NCBI GenBank assembly: GCA_965237965.1
Contig: CBDEGT010000003.1
Span: 1,178,001-1,242,000 of the forward strand
Length of the DNA: 64,000 nucleotides
Origin: UBA2988 sp965237965
GTDB lineage: Bacteria; Gemmatimonadota; Gemmatimonadetes; Longimicrobiales; Gaopeijiaceae
Direction of reading: 5' to 3'
Shown in pieces: positions 1 through 8,102 of this stretch (its first letter is position 1; each line of letters begins with the position of its first letter). The position numbers were made by a program, and so were the translations under genes. Under the pieces are notes generated by a model, which made no database searches, was not told the DNA's origin, and was given only the letters and a program-made list of their open reading frames with translations.

Positions 1-2433
1 GCCCGCAGAATCAGGCAGCGCGGCCGGGGCGTCCACTAAAAAAGCGGGTTCCAGAAACGGCACGCTGTCCGCGCCCACCCCGCCCCACAGGAGGAGCGAC
101 CGGGTGGTGGCAGCGACAGCCGCAGCCGCCGGGGGACCCTCGTTAAACAGCCGATAGCGCAGCGCGTTGGTGAAGCTGTAGTCGCTGATCCAGCGCGGGC
201 TGCAATAGCTCATCAGATCACGCCCTATAGACGGGTGCACCAGCCTGCCGCCGTCGCGGAAGTCGTAGCCCCAGGCGCCGGTAGATCCGTCCGGATGGGG
301 ATACGAGGGATCCGGGCTGCCAGCGCCTCCGCACGGCGCGTGGAAGAGACTCATGTTGTGGCCGAATTCATGCCCTATGGTCGTTGGGGAAGGAATCGAG
401 AAACTCACCCTGGTGGCAATAAACGCGGCTCCGGCCGCGCCCGTCACGGGCTCTGGCATCATGCCCATGTAATGGCCCGTCCCGCCCTCCATGGCCCGGA
501 TGGCCTGCGCGTTGGCACGCAGGCCGTACCCGTTGTTGCTCGAACTGATCACGGGTTCATGGGCCTTGACGTCCAGATCGCCCACTGGCAACAGCGTACG
601 CGTTTCTTCGAGCATTTCGTGGTTCTCGGGATCGGCGGCGATGGCCTCAATCAACTCCACGACCGACCGATCGTTGGTCTGGGTCCATACGAACGGGATC
701 AGCGTCAGGTCGAACAGGGGTACGGAACGCACACCCACAGCCAAGCGGCCCGTCTCAGGGATCCGCTTCGCCACTCCCAGAGCCGGGTCCAGCGCCCCTT
801 CCGGGTCAACCTTGATGACCATCTCGAGCCCTGGCCGAATCACCCCGGCTGGAATCTCGGCGTTGGCCGATTTCGCCAGGCTGCTCTCATCCACCTCGGT
901 CGGGATCGGTGTGGATTTGCCCGGAATGTCCTGCATATGCGTCTCACGCCCGTTGACGAAGAACCGGGCACGGACCAACGGGATGCCCTGGCTGGTGGCT
1001 TGGTTGGCCGTCGGGAACACCCGCAACAGCGCCTTTTCGCCCGCGACTAGCGGGACCGGGAACTCCCGCGACTGCACCGCCTGGGTCAGGTACGCCATCG
1101 GCGGGTCTTCAATGCACGGGTTGATCCGGTGCTTGTACACCCGTTCAAGCCATGTCTGGAAGCCAGCGTCCGCTGGGGCGCATAGATCCGTGTTCACGGT
1201 CAGCAGGATGTCGAGGCGGGTGAGGTTTGTCAGTTCAGCCGGAAGGGCCCCTTCCATACCGCGATTGTTCGAGAGGACCAGCTGCTTGAGGCTCGACATA
1301 CGACCGAATTCAGGGGGGAGCGGGCCCGTCAGGGCGTTGTTCTCTAGGAAGAGTTCCTCCAGCGTGGACAGGTTGCCGAGTTGGGGCGCGATAGGACCCG
1401 TAAGGTTGTTCTCCTCGAGCCATAGTTCCGTCAGACTCGCAAGGTTACCGAGTTCGGCCGGAATCGGGCCTGTAAGGTTGTTACTCCTCAGCGTCAACCT
1501 CGTCAGGTTGTTCAGGTTGCCCAACTCCGGCGGGATCGTTCCCGTCAGGTCATTGTCATGAAGCAACAGCTCCCTCAGGTTTGCGAGGTTACCGAGTTGG
1601 GCCGGAATCGGGCCTGTGAGGTTGTTATACCAGAGGATAAGGCGCGTCAGATTGCTGAGGTTGCCGAGTTCGGGGGGAATCGGGCCGGTGAGGCCACAGT
1701 TGGAAATGTCGAGCAACGTCAGGTTGGCAAGGTAGCTCAGTTCCGGGGGAATCGGGCCGGTGAGGCCACAGTTGGAAATGTCGAACAACGTCAGGTTGGC
1801 AAGGTAGCTCAGTTCCGGGGGAATCTGGCCGGAAAGGCTGTTGCTCGATAGATTAAGCGTCGTCAGACTGGCGAGCATCCCGAGTTCCGACGGGATCGGA
1901 CCGGAAAGGTTGCTGCTGCCCAAGGACAGTCCGGCCACCTGGCCCTGGCCATCAACCCTGACTCCGTACCACTCCCCCAGCGGCGCATCGGTCAGCCAGT
2001 TTTCGTTGCTCACCCAGTTCTGTCCGTCGGTCGCCTGGTAGAGCGCCACCAGCGCTGCCCGGTCTGAGGTCGTCACCGTGATCTCAGCCGTTCCGCGGGC
2101 CGTTCCCGAAGCCCCGCCCGCGCTTGCCGCGATCGTCACCGTCCCGTTGCCCGCCGCCGTCACCAGACCGGATCCGCTGACCGTCGCGATCGAGGTGGTG
2201 CTGCTCGACCAGGTGACCGCCGCCCCCGCCATCACCTGCCCGTTCTGGTCGCGCACTTCCGCCGAGAGCTGCACGGTGGCGCCCAGGGCGGTGAGCTGGG
2301 TGGTCGCGGGCGTGACCGCCACGGTCGTCGGTCGGGGGGTCGGGGGTGCCGTGGTCCCGTCACCGCAAGCGTACGCCCAAAGGGTGGCCGACAGCGTCGC
2401 TGGCACAAGGATGAGGATTCGATAGCGGCTCAT
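1..2433 (-). CDS. Secreted Ig-like/leucine-rich-repeat protein with metzincin zinc-protease domain (3' end outside window)
   Basis: The minus frame is open from the ATG at 2433 to the window edge (811 codons), so the C terminus is missing. The N terminus is a hydrophobic signal ending WAYAC (Cys23), possibly a lipoprotein signal although the lipobox is not ideal. Residues about 30-115 look like a bacterial Ig-like (Big_2) domain. Residues about 155-400 are leucine-rich repeats of the LxxLxLxxNxLxGxIPxEL type. Residues about 685-745 carry the zinc motif HEFGHNMSLFH (His688, Glu689, His692, His698), a following APCG and a Met-turn (DLMSYC, Met741), the signature of metzincin metalloproteases. 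It is probably exported and acts outside the cell; substrate unknown. The domains are read directly and the combined function is inferred. Confidence 0.85.
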   Translation of the reverse strand, partial: MSRYRILILVPATLSATLWAYACGDGTTAPPTPRPTTVAVTPATTQLTALGATVQLSAEVRDQNGQVMAGAAVTWSSSTTSIATVSGSGLVTAAGNGTVTIAASAGGASGTARGTAEITVTTSDRAALVALYQATDGQNWVSNENWLTDAPLGEWYGVRVDGQGQVAGLSLGSSNLSGPIPSELGMLASLTTLNLSSNSLSGQIPPELSYLANLTLFDISNCGLTGPIPPELSYLANLTLLDISNCGLTGPIPPELGNLSNLTRLILWYNNLTGPIPAQLGNLANLRELLLHDNDLTGTIPPELGNLNNLTRLTLRSNNLTGPIPAELGNLASLTELWLEENNLTGPIAPQLGNLSTLEELFLENNALTGPLPPEFGRMSSLKQLVLSNNRGMEGALPAELTNLTRLDILLTVNTDLCAPADAGFQTWLERVYKHRINPCIEDPPMAYLTQAVQSREFPVPLVAGEKALLRVFPTANQATSQGIPLVRARFFVNGRETHMQDIPGKSTPIPTEVDESSLAKSANAEIPAGVIRPGLEMVIKVDPEGALDPALGVAKRIPETGRLAVGVRSVPLFDLTLIPFVWTQTNDRSVVELIEAIAADPENHEMLEETRTLLPVGDLDVKAHEPVISSSNNGYGLRANAQAIRAMEGGTGHYMGMMPEPVTGAAGAAFIATRVSFSIPSPTTIGHEFGHNMSLFHAPCGGAGSPDPSYPHPDGSTGAWGYDFRDGGRLVHPSIGRDLMSYCSPRWISDYSFTNALRYRLFNEGPPAAAAVAATTRSLLLWGGVGADSVPFLEPAFLVDAPAALPDSAG

Positions 2434-3186
2434 GCACCCATCCCCCAGCGCACCGCAAGCGAGGCTTCAGTGCAATTTGAATTGCGGCAAGAGTGGGCAG
2501 CGTAGAGCCGGGGAAGGACTGAGACGAGGCCCACCCATATGAGCAAGTAGACGCCGAGTCGATCATTTCCGCAATGCGCTGGCCGAGAACATGGCGAACG
2601 GACAGATGGCCATGCCGCGATGGAGAAGGTGGTTGCCTTACTCAACCCCTATCCGGAACCGAACTCCACGCCGTGAGCCCGCCACGTCTCTGGATCCCAG
2701 CCAAGATGCGACATGTGTCGTGCCGCCGTACACCGGCAGAGAGACCGTGGACAGCCCTCGGAGGCCAGTTCCGCTGCCAAAGCGGTCGCGCTCGGGCTCG
2801 GCCACGATCCGGAGTGTGCCGCCGCGTATGAAATACCCCGATGGAACGCACTGCGACCGGCCGCGATTAGGCGCTGCGGGGAGCACCTCGAGCGTGTTTG
2901 GCGCACGGGACCGTGGGCTGGCTCCTGACACCGTTAGGCATCAGGAGCCAGCCCACGCAATGTTGAAGTGCGCCGTGGAAAGGTGCGTTTTCCTAGTGGG
3001 TGCGAATCCCACCCAGCGACTGTCGCTTCCGCTGGTAGTATCCATGTCAAGAGGTACCGTCAGGAGTGGGGCCGGGGAGACACGGCGGACCGACGGTAGC
3101 GGTGAACGCGGGATGCGGTCGCTGAGTCAGGCGAGAGCTCGCATATAGAGCTGTTCGACCTTGCTTTCCGGTTGGGTGCATGGCGC
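2434..3186. other. Non-coding stretch with two strong hairpins
   Basis: I see no convincing gene here; the frames are low-complexity shadows. Two structures stand out. One is a 17-bp perfect inverted repeat at 2912-2957 with a 12-base loop and no T-tract. The other is a short stem GTGGG/CCCAC around TGCGAAT at 2996-3012, which resembles a tRNA T-arm but has no tRNA around it. The stretch lies downstream of the IS110 transposase stop at 3187, so part may be the element's non-coding end. Confidence 0.5.
2912..2957. repeat. 17-bp perfect inverted repeat
   Basis: Arms 2912-2928 and 2941-2957 are exact reverse complements, separated by a 12-base loop. There is no T-run on either side, so it is not a typical intrinsic terminator. 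It could be an IS end structure or part of a non-coding RNA. Confidence 0.8.
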
Positions 3187-4140
3187 TCATGCGTGGTGTT
3201 CGGGTGCGTACGCCGTCCAGATCCGGTCCTGCTGGATGAGCGCGTTGGCGAGGACCAGGAGTTTTCGCATCACCGCTGTAAGGGCGACCTTCGGCGGTTT
3301 CCCCTTGGCCACGAGAGCCTCGTACGTCCGTTTGAGGTCGGGATTGCACCGGATCGCAACCAACGCGGGCATGTAGAGCAATCGGCGCACCGGGTGCCTG
3401 CCTCCCTGAATGAAGCTGCGTCCCTTCCAGGAGCCGGACTCCCGGGTCACCGGGGCGAGCCCGGCGAGGCTGGCGGCACGGGACCCGGTGAGGGTGCCGA
3501 GTTCAGGCATGTGGACGATCAGTCCTGCGGCAGTGACGTCAGAGATGCCGGGGATGGAGGTCAGGATCTCGGACTGGCGCTCGAGAGCCTCCTCTGCCTG
3601 GAGCCGTTTACGGATCTCGGCGTCGATGCGCTTCAGCTGGCGCTCGATCTGCTTCAGCCGCTGCTTGTTGAGCTGCTTGGCCACGGGGGTGCGCAAGTGT
3701 TTGCCGCGGTTGGTGGTGGCGACCCGGTCCTTGACCAGCGCATCGCGGACCAGCTGGAGTTCGGCCAGGTCGCGCTGCCCTTCGGACTTCGAATGAGTCG
3801 GGCGCAGATCCTCGATGGCCGCCGCCATGGTGGCCAGCATCCGGGCGTCCACGGCATCGGTCTTGGCGCGCCGGCCGAGCGAGCGGGCGAAGGACCGGAC
3901 CTGGAAGGGGTTGATCGCGTAGAGGAAGAGTCCGGCCTTCAGGAGGGCATCCTCGAAGTCGCGGTGGAAGGGTCCGGTGGGTTCGTAGGCAATCCGGTCG
4001 ACCTCGGAGCCGATCCAGGCGATCAGCTTCCGGAAGCCAGTCGGGTCATTGGAGAACCGGGATGCTCTCCCCTCGGGCGCGGCGAAGACGTCGAGCCAGT
4101 TCTTGGAGATGTCGATCCCGATGGTGCGAAGGATGCTCAT
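3187..4140 (-). CDS. IS110-family transposase
   Basis: About 317 residues. The N terminus has the RuvC-like DEDD domain: GIDISK (first Asp), YEPTG (Glu) and KTDAVDA (paired Asp). The middle is a coiled, basic linker (about residues 140-215). The C terminus is the Transposase_20 domain with IPGISDVTAAGL and SRAASLAGLAP, which in this family holds the catalytic serine. I chose the ATG at 4140 because it is preceded by AGGAGAAGGGAAG and aligns with the family start; an upstream in-frame ATG (4221) would add 27 atypical residues. IS110 enzymes recombine DNA guided by a bridge RNA from the element's non-coding end. The element ends were not resolved. Confidence 0.93.
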   Translation of the reverse strand: MSILRTIGIDISKNWLDVFAAPEGRASRFSNDPTGFRKLIAWIGSEVDRIAYEPTGPFHRDFEDALLKAGLFLYAINPFQVRSFARSLGRRAKTDAVDARMLATMAAAIEDLRPTHSKSEGQRDLAELQLVRDALVKDRVATTNRGKHLRTPVAKQLNKQRLKQIERQLKRIDAEIRKRLQAEEALERQSEILTSIPGISDVTAAGLIVHMPELGTLTGSRAASLAGLAPVTRESGSWKGRSFIQGGRHPVRRLLYMPALVAIRCNPDLKRTYEALVAKGKPPKVALTAVMRKLLVLANALIQQDRIWTAYAPEHHA

Positions 4141-4862
4141 CTTCCCTTCTCCTGTGCTTGTCATGCGAGCCATTATGCTCATGTATCCATTCAGGACGTA
4201 GGGAAGGACGGTGGCGACCAAACTACCAGACGGCCCCTCACGGCCAAGCAGCCAGCGGTCCGACCACCGTCCCTGTTCGCTGCCCGCTCCGGCTCGCTAG
4301 GCTCGCCTCCGCGGGCACCGAACAGCCCAGGCCTTCCCCGTGACCTGGACCTGCAGAGCAACGGACATACCGAAAAATGGAAAAGACAAGCAGCCAGAGC
4401 GATTCATGGAGGTAACGACATGGGTTGAAGCACTTTGGCAAAAGGGCTGCGACCGATATGCGACGCCCTAAACGGGCACGAAGCCGTATGTGGACGCCCC
4501 CCTGGTTGGCAAGCCTGACGTCGTACCGAGGTCGGTGGCAGTCAGGTCAGGTACGGTCGTATGTGCGGCCTCTTGATGCGGCACTTATGGCCGCGGGCCC
4601 GTATGGTGTTCGTGAGATCGGATCCAAATCGGAAACGCGGACTCGCAGGTCCTCAGCTTCGTGCTGGTTTTGCCGATCCCGTCTTGTAGACCGTTTGCCC
4701 CTACCTTGTCCGCCGTCCTGCCTGCACTCTCCAGTTGGGACCTTCCCAGCTCACGCCCGTTCGGGTGATCGAGCCGTCAAGCCCCGACGATCTCCTCTCT
4801 CTCCTCCTGTGGGTTTCGGGTCTAGCCAACGCCTGTTTGCTCCACTGATCTGACTCGCAACC
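4141..4862. other. Non-coding spacer between two IS110 transposases
   Basis: No gene is supported here. The segment is upstream of the first transposase (start 4140) and downstream of the second (stop 4863), both on the minus strand. It therefore probably holds the non-coding end of one or both elements, where IS110 elements keep their bridge RNA. I could not define the RNA or the ends. Confidence 0.5.
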
Positions 4863-5909
4863 CTACGCTGCGGCCGCAACGGCCTTCGTCACTCCCCTTG
4901 CCCTGTAGTTCTCCCCCTTCACTGTCACGGCCCAGATGATGCGCGCCGTCCGATTGGCCAGAGCCACCGCAACCACCTTCCTCGGCTTCTCGTCCAGCAT
5001 CCGCCGAAACCAGGGATCGGTGACCTCCCCCCGCCGGATCGCACTCGAGATGACCGCCGTCGCCCCCAGGTACAGGAGCCTTCTGATATCGCGCTGTCCC
5101 ATCTTCGTGATCCGCCCCAACCGCTGGCGGCCACCCGTCGACGATTCACGCGGCGTGAGCCCTATCCATGCCGCAAAGTCACGTCCCTTACGGAAGCTCT
5201 CCATCGGTGGCACAAAGGTGTGGACTGCCATCGCCGTGAGCTCACCCACCCCCGGGATCGTCATCAGGCGCCGGAGCTCCTCATCTTCCCTCACGATCCG
5301 ACGGATCTCCCAGTCCATCTCATCGATGTCCGCATCCAGCTCGTGGATCCGCTCGATGAGGCGGCGTATCGCGGGGGGCACTAGCGCCGGGAAGAACTCC
5401 TCACACTCCGCGTACGCCTCTTCCAGCCTCCCGACGTTGTGGATCCCGAGCGGAACGACGAGTCCGAACTCCGCGAGGTGACCCCGCAGCGCATTGATCG
5501 TCTGCGTCCGCTGGTGCACGAGGAGCTCCCGGGCCCGGAACACCACCGAGCGTGCCTGCTCCTCCTCGGTCTTCACGGCCACGAACCGCATCGTCGGCCG
5601 CTGGGCCGCCTCGACGATCGCCCCGGCGTCGTTAGCATCGTTCTTCTGCCTCTTGACGTACGGCTTCACGTACACCGGGGAAATCAGGCGGACCTCGTGG
5701 CCGAGCTCCCGGATCATCCGCCCCCAATGGTGGGCGCTCGCGCACACTTCCATCACGACCTGGCAGACGGGCTGCCCGGCGAGGAATTCGAGCAGCTTCG
5801 AGCGCGTGAGCTTCCTGCGCAGCACAGGCTCACCGTCCGCCGTAGCACCGTGCAGCTGGAAGTACCTCTTCGAGATATCGATGCCGATGATGCTGACCAC
5901 GTTGCCCAT
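4863..5909 (-). CDS. IS110-family transposase (second, divergent copy)
   Basis: About 348 residues from the ATG at 5909, which follows GAGAGGGGGGG. It has GIDISKRYFQLHG at the N terminus, KNDANDAGAI for the acidic pair, and a C-terminal Transposase_20 domain with IPGVGELTAMAV, DFAAWIGLTPRESSTGG and MGQRDIRRLLYLGA. The RESSTGG...RLGRITK...GQRDIRRLL pattern is typical of the IS1111-like branch. It is only distantly related to the transposase at 3187-4140, so these are two different elements side by side, not a duplication. An in-frame upstream ATG at 6002 exists but adds unrelated residues. Confidence 0.92.
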   Translation of the reverse strand: MGNVVSIIGIDISKRYFQLHGATADGEPVLRRKLTRSKLLEFLAGQPVCQVVMEVCASAHHWGRMIRELGHEVRLISPVYVKPYVKRQKNDANDAGAIVEAAQRPTMRFVAVKTEEEQARSVVFRARELLVHQRTQTINALRGHLAEFGLVVPLGIHNVGRLEEAYAECEEFFPALVPPAIRRLIERIHELDADIDEMDWEIRRIVREDEELRRLMTIPGVGELTAMAVHTFVPPMESFRKGRDFAAWIGLTPRESSTGGRQRLGRITKMGQRDIRRLLYLGATAVISSAIRRGEVTDPWFRRMLDEKPRKVVAVALANRTARIIWAVTVKGENYRARGVTKAVAAAA

Positions 5910-6398
5910 GGATCCCCCCCTCTCGCGGCCCGAACGCACCCCGCGTGCGTTCTCCTCACCCGGCGCACGTTGGCGCCCGGTGTAGGGGGGCGTCCACTCC
6001 ATCGGAAACGGCGGAGACGGCCAAGGGAGGAGCTAAGTCGGTAGGCGGTTCAGCGACCATGCAGGCCGGAACGTGAGTGAACGCCGAGCAGGCTCCGAAA
6101 CGCGTGATGCGGAAGCCGACCCTCCTTTAACTAGGGCAGGCCGCCGACTGGCCGGGAAGAGAGCGACCGGACAACCGGCTGGTTTCCGCCGGGGTAGTGG
6201 CGTCGGCATGCATGGAAGATGGAGAGCGTAGCAACACGGGAAGCCCTGTCGGTGTCGTGCACGCGGCAACCGGAACCCCGCGAGGGGCAGGCCGGGCCGG
6301 CAGGGTGGCGGATGGGCCCGTAGTACTGAGGACGCGGGGTAATGCCCGTCGAGGGAAGGGGCCCTGAGTTGGGAGCGGTACGGAACGGAGGCAGGGAC

Positions 6399-7724
6399 AT
6401 GACCACTGGCGCGAGTCTAACAGGGTCGGCGAGCGTTCGGAAACTCCAGACCGTGCTACATGCGAAAGCGAAGGAAGAACCTGATCGGCGCTTTCATGCC
6501 CTTGTCGACAAGGTATGGCGGGAGGACTTCCTGCTGGAGGCATGGGGGCTGGTCCGGCGCAACGGTGGGGCGGCTGGAGTGGATGATGTGACGGTCGCGG
6601 ACATCGAGGCGTACGGGGTGGAGCGTTCGGTCGGGGAACTGTCGCGGGATCTGAGGGAGGGCACCTACGAGCCGAGACCGGTGCGCCAGGTGCTGATCCC
6701 GAAGAAGCAGCCAGGGAAGTTCCGTCCCTTGGGCATACCGTGCCTGAGGGATCGGGTTGCGCAGACGTCGGCTATGCTGGTGCTTGGGCCGATATTCGAG
6801 GCGGACCTGGAGCCGGAGCAATACGGATACCGGCCGGGACGAAGCGCCAAGGACGCGGTCGGGCGGATACACCGCTCGCTGAACAGTGGCCGCAACGAAG
6901 TGGTCGATGCAGACCTCTCCAACTACTTCGGTGAGATACCGCATGCCGAGTTGATGAAGAGCATTGCACGACGCGTGAGCGACGGGCGAATGCTTGGACT
7001 CATCAAGGCGTGGCTGGAAATGCCGGTGATAGAGGAGGACGGCAAGGGCGGCAGCCGCCGCACGAGCCGGGCGCGGAAGGAGAGAAAGGGGACCCCGCAA
7101 GGAGCTCCGATCTCGCCGTTGCTGAGCAACATCTACATGAGGCGGTTCATCCTTGGCTGGAAGGTGCTGGGCTATGCCCGGCGCTTCGGTGCGGAGATCG
7201 TGAACTATGCGGACGATTTCTGTGTGCTTGGGAAGGCCCCGGCGGCGGAGATGCTGACGGTGGTCAACCGGCTCATGGGAAAACTGAAGCTACCGGTCAA
7301 TGCCCAGAAGACCCGGTGCCCTGAGAAGCCTCTTGAGTTCCTTGGATATCGCATCGGCTGGAACTATCGCCCGACGGACGGAAGCCGGTACATCGGCACG
7401 CGACCGAGCAGGGCGAGCGTTCAGAGCATCTGCCGTAGGATTAGTGAGCAAACGGCCCGGCGGTACCAGGGTTGGCGAGCAGAGGAGGTCGTAGGGCGCC
7501 TCAATCGGATGATGTCCGGATGGGCAAACTACTTCACAATCGGGCAAGTCAGCCCGGCCTACGAGGCCGTAGATGCACACTCGACCCGGCGGCTGCGACA
7601 GTGGTTGCGGCGAAAGCGAAAGGTGAGGAAGAGGAACTACGTGCCATTCTTCAACACACGGCTGTACCACAGCCTGAGACGCCTTTCGTCGATGCCGAGG
7701 TACCTTCCGTGTGCGAAGGCATGA
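6399..7724 (+). CDS. ltrA: Group II intron reverse transcriptase/maturase
   Basis: About 441 residues from the ATG at 6399, which has GGAGG seven bases upstream; the longer frame from 6342 lacks a good ribosome site. Reverse-transcriptase blocks are visible in order: RPLGIPCLRDRVAQ, YGYRPGRSAKDAV, the Asp of VDADLSNYF, GTPQGAPISPLLSNIYM, and the catalytic YADD box in EIVNYADDFCVLG. The C terminus (about 330-420) is the maturase domain with RLNRMMSGWANYF. No HNH endonuclease domain follows, so it belongs to an endonuclease-lacking class. It would splice the intron RNA and copy it into DNA at new sites. All catalytic motifs look intact. Confidence 0.95.
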   Translation: MTTGASLTGSASVRKLQTVLHAKAKEEPDRRFHALVDKVWREDFLLEAWGLVRRNGGAAGVDDVTVADIEAYGVERSVGELSRDLREGTYEPRPVRQVLIPKKQPGKFRPLGIPCLRDRVAQTSAMLVLGPIFEADLEPEQYGYRPGRSAKDAVGRIHRSLNSGRNEVVDADLSNYFGEIPHAELMKSIARRVSDGRMLGLIKAWLEMPVIEEDGKGGSRRTSRARKERKGTPQGAPISPLLSNIYMRRFILGWKVLGYARRFGAEIVNYADDFCVLGKAPAAEMLTVVNRLMGKLKLPVNAQKTRCPEKPLEFLGYRIGWNYRPTDGSRYIGTRPSRASVQSICRRISEQTARRYQGWRAEEVVGRLNRMMSGWANYFTIGQVSPAYEAVDAHSTRRLRQWLRRKRKVRKRNYVPFFNTRLYHSLRRLSSMPRYLPCAKA

Positions 7725-7734
7725 TCCCGACTGA

Positions 7735-7767
<33 letters not shown>

Positions 7768-8027
7768 GAGGAGCAGGCGCTGGAACCGGGTCTATGGGAG
7801 ACGATCTAAGCACCGACGCGAAAGCGTGCGGAGGACGCCGCGTACCCTAAGGGCACCGCGCTAGCCCCTGACTCTACCGCCCCTCTTCTGAGCTCTCGTG
7901 CCGATTTGCCTCCGGCTTCCTTCAGATTCCGCCTCGCGACGAACACCCTTGCCCTCGGCTATCCGGTTCCGTGCTACCTCCACCCGTTAGAGACTCTCGC
8001 TCCAGCCACGGGGCATGCCTGGCACGC

Positions 8028-8064
8028 AAAAAAAGGAGGGCCCGGCCTTTCGGCCGGACCCTCC
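8028..8064 (-). terminator. Intrinsic terminator of the 8103-10877 gene
   Basis: Read on the minus strand, a 13-bp GC-rich stem (one mismatch) with a GAAA loop at 8035-8064 is followed by seven T (8034-8028). It starts about 40 bases after the stop codon of the minus-strand lipoprotein gene. Confidence 0.93.
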
Positions 8065-8102
8065 CGGTTCAGTGCGAGCTGAAAGCTCGCGGTGGTCTAA
8101 GG

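Noticed and set aside
235..1851. Plus-strand ORFs of up to 356 residues with repeated motifs
   Set aside because: They are antisense shadows of the leucine-rich-repeat gene, whose repeats create apparent repeats on the other strand.
2990..3020. tRNA-like T-arm (GTGGG TGCGAAT CCCAC)
   Set aside because: No acceptor, D or anticodon arms can be drawn around it and the loop lacks the usual TTC start.
3172..4428. 418-residue plus-strand ORF
   Set aside because: Antisense to the IS110 transposase; composition is a codon-shadow artefact.
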